Part shown: in pieces, positions 24,440 through 35,208 of the stretch
Position numbering within the stretch: position 1 is the stretch's first letter
How the letters are laid out: every line of letters begins with the position of its first letter
NCBI RefSeq assembly: GCF_051020955.1
Contig: NC_135016.1
Coordinates: forward strand, 30,763,131-30,827,130
DNA from: Megalopta genalis
Lineage: Eukaryota; Arthropoda; Insecta; Hymenoptera; Halictidae
Direction of reading: 5' to 3'
Length of the DNA stretch: 64,000 nucleotides
The notes under the pieces: generated by a model
What the model saw: only the letters and a program-made list of their open reading frames with translations
Databases searched by the model: none
What the model was told of the DNA's origin: nothing
Made by a program: the position numbers and the translations under genes

Positions 24440-24615
24440 GTCTTGAAGACTTCCATTTTACGTCTACTTTAGGTCTGAACGTCGTACGCTCTAAAATGGA
24501 CGTCTTTAAGACGTCTTAAAAACGTTCCCAAATTGGACGTTCTTTTGACGTCTGAAGCAGAATGTTCTAAAGTCGTCCATAAGACGTCTTGATTTGCAAC
24601 ACAGGATGTTTCTAG
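24440..24615. repeat. Cluster of GACGTCTT/AAGACGTC repeats
   Basis: At least six copies of GACGTC in both orientations, including a back-to-back GACGTCTTTAAGACGTC, occur within about 170 bp. The cluster lies between TTAACC-like sequences at about 24189 and 24667 and may be the core of another decayed TTAA element. Confidence 0.5.
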
Positions 24616-25069
24616 ACCGTTCGTAGACAACAGAGACCTACGCCGGATGTCTTTGCCTATCTGGGAAGGTTAACGCTGCAGTTATCGAGCACTGAAACCG
24701 CAAAACTTGTGTTGCTTTATAAGAATGACAAGAATGAATTTATTTGGACAAGACTGAATTTATTTAGACGCCTCCTCGTTTTCATTATAATGCGTGCTTC
24801 GATTAAGAACTTCGTTCAACCATTTCTCGTGAAAGAATATTTACAATTTTAGAACTTTTACAAAGAAAAATGTAAAATCGAATATTTCGACCGGTACAAT
24901 AAGTTAATGTTAAATCATGGTCGATATGAATACAAATAGTAATCCAATTATATACTACTAAGTTCGTCAAGGTAATTCGAAGTCGATTTTAGATAGTGCT
25001 ACGGTAATAAATTCATGAAGGTACGACTTAAAAAGCGGTCAGAAATGTTCCTTAAATAGGATAGCAATC

Positions 25070-25657
25070 TCAGGGATATGAAATATGCATAAAAGCTTCA
25101 AATATAAAAAAGATAACATTAGGTCGCTGCTTTAACAAGAGCACCGCCACTAGACGTACTATATTTATATCAAAATAAGTCATAAATTCCCAGAATCCCG
25201 CTAGGGGGTACCCATATTTAATATCATGCCTCCTGTGTGGTTCTGAATATTCCACGTTTATTCTCCGTAACATAGCATGGTCTACGTAATATCCCTTGAA
25301 CCTTTCTAAATCAACATCAATAAGGTCACGTTTATTTACGTACAAAGTTTTGGTGGTGTTACATGCTGCGTTAACTCGAATGTTTCTCGTGTTGACGGAA
25401 ACGTCGAAATTGTAGAAATAAGTGTATGTTGATAACGATTTAACAGTTAAGAGGGTGAAAGTTAGCGTCTCATTAAGTGTATCATGGGTACGCAATTGGA
25501 GTATAGACGGTGTTCCAGAATTGGTGGCACAAGTCGGGAAGAGAGAATCTACAGTGAAGAAGTGACGTATAGTCAGGCAAGTAGTATAGGAACGACTTAT
25601 GTCCGGATAAGTGCAATAGAGAATACACGTGATCGGTAGACTGCGGATTTTATGCAT
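25070..25657 (-). CDS. Unrecognised 195-codon open frame
   Basis: I do not recognise this frame. The first residues (MHKIRSL) come from the terminal repeat of the adjoining MITE at 25639, so the ATG is probably not native. The rest has a varied, protein-like composition, with spaced cysteines, candidate N-glycosylation sites (NET, NTT) and a hydrophobic stretch near the C terminus. A frame this long is unusual for AT-rich intron. It could be a fragment of an inserted gene or chance. No start context, intron or partner gene supports it. Confidence 0.2.
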   Translation of the reverse strand: MHKIRSLPITCILYCTYPDISRSYTTCLTIRHFFTVDSLFPTCATNSGTPSILQLRTHDTLNETLTFTLLTVKSLSTYTYFYNFDVSVNTRNIRVNAACNTTKTLYVNKRDLIDVDLERFKGYYVDHAMLRRINVEYSEPHRRHDIKYGYPLAGFWEFMTYFDINIVRLVAVLLLKQRPNVIFFIFEAFMHISYP

Positions 25658-25859
25658 TTATGACAGAAATGTATGTGTGAAAAATAATATTGTAAAATTT
25701 CATGATGTGCTCTAATAAACAATTTAATATACAATCGATACAATATTTTTTCGATTTACTAAAATTATTGACAGAGAAAATAAATTTTCATTTTATTTCT
25801 ATTTCGTACAATTGTCTTAGAAAGTCGTTAATTTACATATTACATAAAGATCCGCAGTC
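25639..25859. mobile_element. Small TA-flanked MITE with GACTGCGGAT ends
   Basis: The ends GACTGCGGATTTTATG and CATAAAGATCCGCAGTC are inverted repeats with TA on both sides (25637-25638, 25860-25861). The 221-bp interior is AT-rich and non-coding. Single, unpaired ends of the same family occur near 13591, 14939, 29730, 42549 and 46484. Confidence 0.7.
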
Positions 25860-25861
25860 TA

Positions 25862-26616
25862 GCGATCAGACTTGTAAAATATGGTTGTCTGCATGGTAGA
25901 TAGGTAGAGCGAGTAACTCAGACAAGGAGTATACATTTTAAATAAACAGAGTGAGACTAGAATACTTTGTAACTATTTAGTATAGATTGACAAGATTACC
26001 AAAAAAATTTTGTCGATGTTTCGGTAGACTCCGATTTTTATTAATCTGCGAATTTGAGATATTTATAACAAAAGTGAGCAAATGAAACGCAAAATAATAA
26101 GGACATCAAAAGAATTTCTTAATCATGTTATATTATTTTCAATCTATTAACACTTTACTTATCAGAAACTCAATTATTGAGTTGCTTTAAAAACAAGCTC
26201 AATAATATTCTTTTAAATAACAATTTCAGAAGAAATTGTTACATTATATGGATTCGAAAAACTTGTTGAAATATGAATTAAATTGTTGTCATTTGTGAAC
26301 AATTTGTTAAACAATCGTCAACCGTTGGAATTAAACTTTGAAAGGGCTATTAGAAAATTGCTGGTGCTTAAAGTATTCAATGTTTTAAGCAAGGGAATAA
26401 ATTCTTATTTAATAGTTATTTGTTGCAATTAAGGATGAACATTTTCATTTGGTATAAACATCTTCAGTGTAATTATTCAACAAGCATAATTAGGAAAACC
26501 TTGTAGCTTGTAGTAAGAGGATGCTGGACTATGATCGAAAGTAGATCGAGGAGTGCCTTTTGTCGCTAACAGAAGGGTTGTCTGTAGCCGGACGAATCGA
26601 GCAAACAAGGTCAATT
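25862..26616. other. AT-rich intron, nothing recognised
   Basis: There is no open frame, repeat or splice-site pair that can be supported in this stretch. Confidence 0.5.
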
Positions 26617-26620
26617 TTAA

Positions 26621-27295
26621 CACGTTGACTGCCGCGTCACCCGTATTCGGGTGACAGCAAAAGTTCTCATCAGGCCACGTCACCCGTAATTCGGGTGACG
26701 CTGATTTGACTACTTACAAAGGATTTCCGAAAATATTTCGACAAATATTCTACAGGAGGTAATGAAACTATTGAATTCTTATAAAAATGGTTTATTACAA
26801 AAATTATTCGCAGTGTATAACATTAAAACATTCTCTGCAAAGTTGAGGTTGATCAGGACAGCTTGGACAAAAAGTTGTTTGTTTTTTCAGATATGCTCGT
26901 GCCTCTGATCGGTCCATTTCGTATCTTTTATTTGAACTGTAGCTTCCTCAGTATCATCAACATTTCTTTCTTCTTCCATGACCAATTCTCGTAAAATCTC
27001 GTCAATAGTATCTTCATAACATTCATTGTCACTAAGATTGTATTTATCAGTATCCAAATCAGAATCTGACGATATAATTTTATTTATGCTTCTCCTTCCG
27101 GACAATCCGATCTCTTTTCATTATTGAAAAAACAATAAGGGCAGAGATTTTAAGTTATACCATTCGGTACTCGGCAAAGATTCCAACTGTTCATGCAGGA
27201 ACAGAAACAGATATGAATTAACAGCGCACGCTTCCTATAGCGGCACGGGTGGCCTGTAGGAGATTTTGTTGCAAATACGCATGGCAGTCAACGTG
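26621..27295 (-). mobile_element. piggyBac-type element with subterminal palindromes
   Basis: Perfect TTAA duplications (26617-26620, 27296-27299) and inverted ends CACGTTGACTGCC bound the element. The low-coordinate end carries GTCACCCGTATTCGGGTGAC (26636-26655) and a second palindrome with the same arms plus one base pair (26678-26700), centres 43.5 bp apart. The transposase reads on the minus strand. An acidic N-terminal fragment (26887-27105) is joined out of frame to the C-terminal zinc-binding segment (about 26821-26880), so the whole DDE core has been deleted. It lies in a Dscam2 intron. Confidence 0.9.
26821..27105 (-). pseudogene. piggyBac transposase remnant, N and C termini only
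   Basis: The first part (27105 down to 26887) gives the acidic N terminus, SGRRSINKIISSDSDLDTDK and then DECYEDTIDEILRELVMEE-type sequence. The second part (about 26880 down to 26821), in another frame, gives CPSCPDQPQLCRECFN, the cysteine-rich zinc-binding tail. The catalytic domain is absent. There is no in-frame ATG for the first part. The N-terminal frame is closed by a stop right after the junction. Confidence 0.8.
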
Positions 27296-28066
27296 TTAAT
27301 AATAATATGTCTGTGACTAGACAAAGTACTATAGGCATAATATATGATGATATAAGTAGAACAGATTCGAGTGTTATGGATGATCGGAAATGGTAGTTGG
27401 ACCAATTTAGGCCAAACAAGCATAGCAAGAGCGTCGTAATATTCCCTGTAAAGCTACGGTTTTACGTATCCCGGATAAGAGACGTTAGGGAAAAAATGAT
27501 ACGGCTAACTTCGAGAAGTAAATTCGCTGGTTTTTACTTGTAACAGCGAGTCGAAGACAGGTTGTAAAATTCCATGAAAATTGTCGTTGGGAAAGTTGGC
27601 AGTTTACGAGTGAACCGAACGAAACCGGTTTCTCGGCCCAATCTACTCTAACAATATTGTACTGACCGAAGTGCAGGATATAAAGGCGCGCGTCAAGAAG
27701 CGAGCCGAGAGGCGGCGGGCAACGGAATAGAGTGATACGCAGAGAATTTTATGTACCATTCGATAACAGCGGCGGTTCACGTGCGCCAATATCTTCGTGT
27801 CGAGAGAGGCGCGCGCGGGCTTTTTACGGCGTCTTTTTGCAGCGTCGCATAAAAGTTACGCTGGTACGCGGCTCCTCGCTCGAAAACCGAACGACAATAG
27901 CCTCTTGGAAACCAGCCAGCTCTGTATCCGTTTCTTTTTTCTCTTTCGCCGGTTATCGACAATGAATATGTTCGTCTCGTCGGTCCGGGGCTACAATTAT
28001 AAAATTTATCGAAGCGGCGAGAGGAGTACAGGAGAGGCAAACATCGAGGCCGAACAAAAGAAGGAA

Positions 28067-28146
28067 CGAGCGAGAGGGAGAGAGAGTCAGAGCGAGAGAG
28101 AGAGAGAGAGAGAAAGCGAGAAACGATAGAAAGGAGTAAGAGAGGA
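28067..28146 (+). repeat. GA-rich simple repeat
   Basis: Imperfect (GA)n tract of about 80 bp with AGAG runs interrupted by GTC and GCG. Confidence 0.9.
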
Positions 28147-28254
28147 AAAGAGATCGGAAGTAAAATAATTACTGCCGCCTTTCGAGGAGAACGGGGATCA
28201 CGGAAAGATCGGGCCCCGGATCATCCTCGAAACGGCGTTAACAACGTGGCGTCA

Positions 28255-28460
28255 CGTCCAATTAAAAAGATTACTAATTAAGCTTACTAATTAATAGCGC
28301 GCGCATCCGGCGCACGACATTACAGTTTTAATTACCAAGTGTCATCTTTTCCGATTCGAAACACCGCGCACCGGCGTGGCGCGTCGCCTCGCCGGGACAG
28401 CGCGCAGCGTGACATTCTTAAATCTAATTAATTTTCTACGACTATTAATGAGTCGCCGGG
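28255..28460. promoter_or_regulatory. AATTA-site cluster, candidate homeodomain-type enhancer
   Basis: Within about 200 bp there are at least six ATTA or TAAT cores in otherwise GC-rich DNA, for example CCAATTAAAAAG, ACTAATTAAGC, ACTAATTAATAG, TTTTAATTACC and CTAATTAATTTT. Such clusters are typical of homeodomain-bound enhancers. This is an inference from motif density only, with no conservation evidence available here. Confidence 0.25.
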
Positions 28461-30116
28461 TAACTGCGAGGGAAGCCGACGGCCCTGACAATCTCGAGCC
28501 GCGCCATCTTGGACGGAAAGTGATGCAAGATTATTGTGGATATTAAATTTCAGTGTAGCCACCGCGGCTACGCTCGTGGCCGGATATTAAATTTTAGTCC
28601 CGGTAAGCAATGGCGCGAGGGCATAATACGCCCGGTGCCCTCGACTTCGCGCGAAAATCGTCGTTCAAGCCAGCCCCTCCGCCCCCGCCCGACACCCCTA
28701 TCGCCCTTATTCCCACTATACCCCCGGTGCACCCAGCGGTATAATTCTTCGCGGTGCGCACCTATCGGCCGTGTTACCGCATCTGCGCCCCACCGGCAAT
28801 GTCCCTTGGGCTTTTATTGCCGTCTCGTACCGCGCGCGGAATATTACATTTTGGTAGATAGGCGAAATTATCGATTACGCGATAGCGCGCCGCTTTTCAT
28901 ATAGAATAATAGCGTTCGAGTGGCCGAGTGCCGCGAACCATGGCCCGGCCGTGGCTATTAGCCGGCCACGTTTTCCTTTTCCTTCTATCTCCTCCCCCTT
29001 TTTTCCCACGTATTTTTCGGACAGCCAGCCGCTTTTTCCGCTCCCGATTCTTCCGGGAAATTAATGTCGCGGATACGCACATACGGCGTTCATTATAATT
29101 TAGCATTCTTTCCCGGATAAGCGACGGATTTACGGTCGGAATCGCCAGACGAGCATGGCTCGGGAAAACGTCATTTTTTGCCGGCTGACGTACAGCTTTA
29201 GAATTTTTTTGGTGGAGGGAGGGGGGTGGAGATGCGCATTGTGCCGGGTTTAAGGTATATATTGCCGAGGTGGTCTGGGCTGTGGAAATTATACTGTGTT
29301 GTTGGAGCGTCACGTTCCCGATACGGCTGGATTTATTTTTGTGATCCATTTAATTGAGAATTATGAGAATACATTGTTGTGGTGCTGATGTATATCAAAG
29401 CAGAGTTCGGCAGATATCATTCGAAGTGGAAGTAAGAAATAATATAATATAATATAAAAATATAATAATGTAAAATATAATATAAATATAATTCGTTTGA
29501 AATAATTGCAATTTCAGATAATGAATTATTCGGTTAACTTTCTTCTTTATTTCAAACACGAAAAAAAAATAATTGTGCAAATTAATAGACGACGAAAGGA
29601 TTTTGTTTCAAGAAACTTGCGCATGAATATTGAAATCGTATGCAACGAAAAGATTTTATTTTAAGAAATAAAACTGGTTTGAACTGGTTTCACCGTTTTG
29701 CATTTGATCCACACAGTGCTCTCAGAAATGCATAAAATCCGCAGTCTTTTGACAACGTTATGTACATTCGTCTAAAACCCAGCGCCGCTGGCGCGAAACA
29801 AAATTGCAACTGTTTCTCGGCGATTTTATTTCGGAACTTGCTTCGTATTGTATTGGAATGATCGGAAAAACTCTGATAAGGAAACATGGCCGAGTTGCAC
29901 AGAGACTGAAAGATGGTTCCCAAAAATCCGCTGGGTGCTTTTGAATAGGAAACTCGGCGGAACAAATTTGTCCGTGTAACTCGAAAATGCTTTCCCGTAA
30001 GTTGCGTACAAAGGAGTTTAATGAATTTGCTAGAAAGTTGCAAAATGCGCGGTACGCGATTCACATGGTAATCTTTTGTTTTGGGAAAACGGGAGTTTGT
30101 AAAGTAGAAAACTTAC

Positions 30117-30281
30117 CTCCTTGCGGCGATGGATAAATGTAAAAGGAGGGCTCCTGTAACCAGGACACTACGCGCACCAAATCTTTCACGAAGCTGGGAA
30201 CGACGCATCGTAACACTGCCGTGCATCCCCTCGATGCACCCCCAATCACTTCCACGTCGACTTTGTATGCTTGGGCCACCA
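30117..30281 (-). CDS. Dscam2: Dscam2-like exon encoding first half of Ig domain 2
   Basis: This exon codes for the N-terminal half of Ig2, starting VVAQAYKVDVEVIGGASRG and holding the first Ig cysteine in AVLRCVVPSFV, then VSWLQEPSFYIYPSPQGG. It corresponds to the exon-4 position of Dscam1, which in other arthropods is a large mutually exclusive cluster. Only one copy is seen here. The acceptor ends ttcgcag at 30282-30288 and the donor gtaagt is at 30111-30116. The length of 165 bp is phase 1 in and phase 1 out, joining in frame to Ig1 upstream and to 14337-14483 downstream. The flanking introns are about 10.8 and 15.6 kb and full of transposons. Confidence 0.9.
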
Positions 30282-32179
30282 CTGCGAACAAATAACCCTA
30301 AAGTTACTTTTATTCATCCCCAAGGTGGCGCGCCGAACTTATGCACCTAGAACTTTATCAAAACCTACGGAATTTTCGTTCGGTGATAAAGTTTATATTG
30401 CGAGCAGAGCCGTAGATGAAAGACCGTAATTTTTTTCTTCAAAGAAAAACCATCGCGCGTCTACCTAAAACTCTAACAGAAACTATTAAACTTCTTGCGA
30501 AGTAATAAAAATCGATATCGTGAGAAAAATATCGTAGATCGACGAGCGTGGAGGTACTAAAGAGAAAGAACCTTAGTGAAATATTAAATTCTGAATTTTG
30601 CAACGAGATTTATAAAAGGAAAGCTCGGCTACTCAAGATCATCTCTTCGTTTTGGTGTCGATAGCTTCGAAGCCGAAAGAGTTTGCTACGAGATTTAGGA
30701 AGGGAAACTCTGGTATTTAAAATTATCTTTTATTTTTGGTATTGATATTTTTCTGAAACTGAAAGTGTCGTGAAATAAATATGAACAAATTGATCGCGAT
30801 ACGCAGTCTTTGTACCGCCCGTTATAATGTTCACCGCACGCAGGTTTGCGAAACGGATCGCAACGGGGGGTTGCTGAAACACACTCGATTCCACGCGGCG
30901 TGTTCCATGCATCGGGGAAAATTCCAATTTCGGCTGGAAAACGATCGACAGCCAGTGCGTTAAGTGTTTTAATTTCCAGAAGAATTTCCATCGGCGAGCT
31001 GCGGGCTCACGCTGGCATTGAAAGTGCGAACCTCGCGCTCGACGATCGCCGTTATTAGTTTCGCAGCGTTAGAAGATATTTCCCGGGATAGCGACTCGGG
31101 AAGTACAAATTCCGTGAAAAATTGACTAAGAGAAAAATGTTGACGACGGCGAGACGACGGTTGGAGCAGCGAAATTTCTATCTAAAAGATTCTATCAGAA
31201 TCGGTCCTTTGTGCAACACTTGGTGAAAAACGAGCTTGGTTCAGCATTGAATTGTGATAAACTAAATCGTCTAGATAATGCAAATTGATTTGTTTCTTTG
31301 CATCGTGTTTTAATATTTCAAATATTATTTTGTTAGACAAACGGTGGTACGTATCGTCTTAAGAATAGTATATGTATATTAATTTAGATTTTACAAGAGA
31401 CATACAATTCGAACAATGGGAACTCAATTTTGTACACTGTTTGTATTGATTTTTCCAGAAACTATCAATATGATTTTTTTCAAAGGATATATTTTGCGAG
31501 ATTTCATCGATGTTTCCTTTCTTAAAATATGGGATTACACGTTTCTACCATTAACAATTACTTTTCGACATTCTTACGTTTTACGGATCCTAATAAAATT
31601 ACTGTGCAAATTAACGGCAATTACCGTGTTAAACAGAATAATTATTCCAAACCTTATACCATTTTATGCTTTATTCGAAGCGCTAACGTACACTACTTCG
31701 GGACTAAACGCGTTCTAGTGACGTGGCAGATGATCCGTGTAAATTATCCCGGTGCAAAGGGTTAATAAATTATTCCGAAGTCAATCTACTCAGTAGCTCC
31801 ATCACCTAACTCCGCACAAGGACGGTTCAGAATGTTTCCTTCCTTCCATTTTAGAACTTATTATAATATAAATCATTTTACAAACTATTTAGAACGGTTG
31901 ACTAATTATTTCATTTTTAATCTAACCTTAAAACGCTCTTCTGGGGTCGACGGTGAATTCGCAAAATGTTTAATTTGTCCGCGAAAACTTGTAAATAAGT
32001 ACTAAAACATTAGGGTTTTCGTATAGTTTTTGATTTTCTTTATATTTCGAAAATAATAAATAACATTTTAATTATTGAGACTTTATTTTGAGTCGCTCGC
32101 AACCCCTTATGCCGATAAATAGAAGCGCGCGCGGGTCGGTTTAGGGTTAAATGAATATTTTATTAATCGAAGTATGTTT

Positions 32180-32219
<40 letters not shown>

Positions 32220-32377
32220 GTTCGTTGACCAGATTATCGTAAACATTTTTGCTTTCAGAGTCTCGATAAAAAATTCCTCTCTAAAAAAGTCGCAAAAAGA
32301 TTCCTTGGAATTTGCGAGGGATAAAAAACACGACATTTCATACTACATACGTTTCATACCGATACGATTGTTCTTAA
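30282..32377. other. Dscam2 intron between Ig1 and Ig2, proximal part
   Basis: Mostly AT-rich. It contains a TTAA-bounded terminus at about 31764 that reads toward lower coordinates without an identifiable partner, and the CT/TA microsatellite at 32181-32219. No exon is supported. Confidence 0.45.
32181..32219. repeat. Compound microsatellite (CT)n(AT)n
   Basis: About 11 CT units followed by about 8 AT units. Confidence 0.97.
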
Positions 32378-33004
32378 CCAGTTAGATGTGTGTTCGACGA
32401 GTATACACTCGTCACGGAGAAGTGGCAGTATTTTGTGTCACGATTTGTAATTTTAGTGAAAACAAAAACATATCCTCAAACAAGATGTTTAGAACATTCT
32501 GAGGCCAGGCCAGAATCAAACAGACAAAGAATATGAATAATTATATGAACAATTCACGATATTGGTGTTCGACGTGCAAAGTGCCATTATGCCCTTGCTT
32601 TGCCGAATACTACTAATACAGCAGCAATATGAATTTTTAACTTCTATGACTTATATTTTAACTCTCCGGCGTTTTTCGTTTATTAATAATAATAATACAA
32701 TATAAAAATAATAAAAATAATATAATAATAATATTATAATATAAAATAATAAAAATAATACAAAAATAATAAATAATATAATAATATATATAATAATAAT
32801 ATTTGTCGATGTTAAGTGAATAAGTAAATATTAGTAATAAAATTATCATTTTTATAAAATAAAGCCGTCTTTTCGATCCAACATTTTAACAGCGACACTT
32901 ACTCCGAGTTCGACATTACTCCTCGTCATCGCTTGATTCTCGCGCGACACATATAATATGTATGAAGGTGAGCGCCCTGAAAAGGAGACGCCACAGCTAA
33001 CTGG
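32378..33004. mobile_element. TTAA-flanked MITE with subterminal palindrome
   Basis: TTAA on both sides (32374-32377, 33005-33008) and inverted ends CCAGTTAGATGTG and CCAGTTAGCTGTG (one mismatch). The left end holds GACGAGTATACACTCGTC (32396-32413), centred 26.5 bp from the terminus. The interior includes an A/T simple repeat (about 32683-32800). No transposase remnant was recognised; the piggyBac affiliation is inferred from TTAA and layout. Confidence 0.8.
32683..32800. repeat. AAT/AATA simple repeat
   Basis: Long run of AATA and AAT units, interrupted by occasional C, inside the TTAA element. Confidence 0.9.
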
Positions 33005-33008
33005 TTAA

Positions 33009-34180
33009 ATACCAAGTAATTGCCAGAATAGTCTATCGGTGGAATAGTCAACGTCGAGTCCGACCCGCGGCGTGCAACCGCAAAGGGTTAACAGCGACGT
33101 TCCTTGTCGAGCACGGCGTTACTTTTGTTCCGCGAGCACGGTATCTGGAGCTGGGAATCTGCTTCGGAGACCCGCTGAAACCGAGGACAGCGAAACGGAA
33201 GGTCGGATAGAAGGGAAAGGAAGCGAGAAAGAAATTTTCCAGTCACGGGGACACGGGTCGCGCCGGGTAGAATCTTCGCCGACGTCGCGACGCCGGCGTG
33301 TCAGGTTGCAACGTCGCTGGCAGCTGGCCGTCGCCCTTGGAATTTCCACGTAAATAAAATCTCCGGAAGAGTATAGTGCCTCTCGAGCGGCCGGGCGACG
33401 GTAGAAACAAAAAAGGAAAGGAGAAAAACGACCGGCAGACGTCGAGGACGAGGCGTTCGTTACGCTCGCGTCGTCTCACGCCTCGCCGCTTTCCAGACGC
33501 CGACGTCGAGATTCACCCGGTCGTCGACGACGAGTAACGACGTGACACCCTGCACGCTGCCGGCTCGACGCGTGTACACGTGTTTTCCGGCCGGTCTGTG
33601 TGCGTTCACGCTCGCGCACGTCGGCTCGCGAGCAGCCCACGGGATCCGGAGGATCCACGCCGATCCGTGTAGCGCGTTTTAATTGCCGCGAGCGCGGATC
33701 CGTCGCCGCTCGTTGCCTCGCGTCCTCCTCGTTCCACGGGATCCTCTGAATGACCGTATTCCGTCGCACTAGGTCGAAAATTCGACTTAATGGAACCCCG
33801 AGACACTCCACGCGCCTCCCGCGCTCGTTATAGATCCCGGTGAAACGATAACGGCGCGCGTCGCGTGATCCTCGCGTTTGCATTCGTCGGCTTCGAGCGT
33901 TTCGCAGTTTCCGGCTGGAGATCGTGCTTAACGCGCAAGTATCGCGCCGGTACACGCTGGTTCTTTCCTTTTCAGCTCTAGAGGGAATAACCGATTCCTT
34001 TCCCAGCGCTAAGCGAACGCGTTGCCGCAGACGCGTGTTTGTTTCTTCGTTATGGTCGTTTCATTCGACGGAGACGAATGTTGGGGGAACGTAGCCGCGT
34101 GTATTGCGAGGGGAGACTCGTTTTCTCCTTTGAAAATATTGTATTTTCCTAGAATGTGCGAAGAAAGGGCTACCTTGAAA
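33009..34180. other. GC-rich stretch of Dscam2 intron
   Basis: A TTAA-bounded end (CCCTTTGCGG facing left, TTAA at about 33087) occurs at the start. The rest is a GC-rich island with overlapping arginine-rich chance frames on both strands. No gene or splice sites can be supported. Confidence 0.45.
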
Positions 34181-34326
34181 TCACCAACACAATTATTTCA
34201 CCGACAATGTTTTCATCGACGCGATTTCAGCGACGCCGCAATTCACCGACGTTGTTTACATACCGACACGTTCAAATCACCGACGAATGTTTACGTCGTC
34301 TCTCGTCTCAACGACAAATGTTTATT
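34181..34326 (+). repeat. Degenerate minisatellite, unit about 15-16 bp
   Basis: Roughly nine or ten imperfect units of the type TCACCGACAATGTTT follow one another. CGAC is the best-kept part and GTTT usually ends the unit. Confidence 0.65.
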
Positions 34327-34453
34327 ATCGATAATACTTCGTGCATAAGAAATGCAGAGACAGAGACAATCTGTTCTACTGGGTGTGCGAAAAAAGTGGC
34401 GAAAGTGGAAACAGTCGTGAGCGCAATTATTCGAGTCTTGCGATTCGTTTTGA

Positions 34454-35202
34454 CCTTTTAGGTACGGCTGAATGCTGCGCGAGGCTATTTCTCTGGACGG
34501 CAGAGTCTGATGTGTACTGTACAGAGTCTGATACTGTATATACAGGGTGTCCCAAAAATGTCTCGCAATCCGAAAGTGGCGGGTTCCTCGGGTCATTTGA
34601 AGCAACTTTTTCCTTTACAAAAATTTTCTCCGAGGCACCGTTAACGAGTTATTAACGAAAAACAGTGACCAATAAGAATCGAGTACGGCTGACGCGAGGC
34701 GGCCCAGCCAACTAACGCACGAAGCCCAGTTCCGGTCATTGGCTCGGCCGCCTCGCGCCAGGTGAGCTGGGGTTCGACCGCTCGACCGCTGGCGCTGTTG
34801 GCTCGGCCGGCTCGCGCCAGCTGAGCTGGGATTCGACCGCTCGACCGCTGGCGCCGTTGGCTCGGCCGCCTCGCGCCAGCTGATCTCGCCTCTTATTGGT
34901 CAGAGTTTTTTTGTTAATAACTCGTTAACGGTGCCTCGGAGAACATTTTTGTAAAGGAAGAAGTTGCTTCAAATGATCCGAGGAACTCGCCATTTCCGGA
35001 TTGCGAGACATTTTTGGGACACCCTGTAGACCGTTGTAAATCGATGTGAAGACAAAAGAAGTGTGAAACAATGCATATGAAGACGATTATTTGATTCAAA
35101 CGATAAGGGAGTGAGATACTAGAGCAAGCCACTATAGTGGCGCGTCGTCCAGAGAGATGACATTCGCGAAAGCCACTATAGTGGCGCGTCGTGCCTAAAA
35201 GG
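34454..35202. mobile_element. TTAA-type element with paired palindromes, host of a nested MITE
   Basis: Inverted ends CCTTTTAGGTACG (left) and CCTTTTAGGCACG (right). The right flank is TTAA (35203-35206) and the left is TTGA, a one-base change. At the right end the palindrome GCCACTATAGTGGC occurs twice (35128-35141 and 35172-35185), 44 bp apart, the outer one centred 23.5 bp from the terminus. The left end shares a TCTCTGGACG block but has lost clear palindromes. The foldback MITE at 34543-35026 is inserted inside, so this element is older than that insertion. Confidence 0.78.
34543..35026. mobile_element. Foldback MITE of the CAGGGTGTCCCA family, copy 3
   Basis: TA duplications (34541-34542, 35027-35028) and perfect ends CAGGGTGTCCCAAAAATGTC and complement. 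The arms extend about 150 bp. The centre has a GC-rich tandem repeat of about 60 bp (roughly 34735-34880) containing GGCTCGGCCGCCTCGCGCCA, in about 2.5 copies. Short open frames that extend into the arms are not genes. Confidence 0.92.
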
Positions 35203-35208
35203 TTAACA

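Larger units (their letters stand above)
27300..30116. other. Dscam2 intron with possible enhancer-like DNA
   Basis: Contains a GA-rich tract (28067-28146), a cluster of AATTA-type sites within GC-rich DNA (28255-28460), a pyrimidine-rich stretch and an unpaired GACTGCGGAT end near 29730. Long frames at 28536-28904 (plus) and 28897-29349 (minus) lack recognisable domains. Confidence 0.45.

Noticed and set aside
31740..33090. A TTAA element between the CCCTTTG ends at about 31764 and 33087
   Set aside because: Both ends face the same way (toward lower coordinates), so they cannot bound one element. No opposite-facing partner was found.
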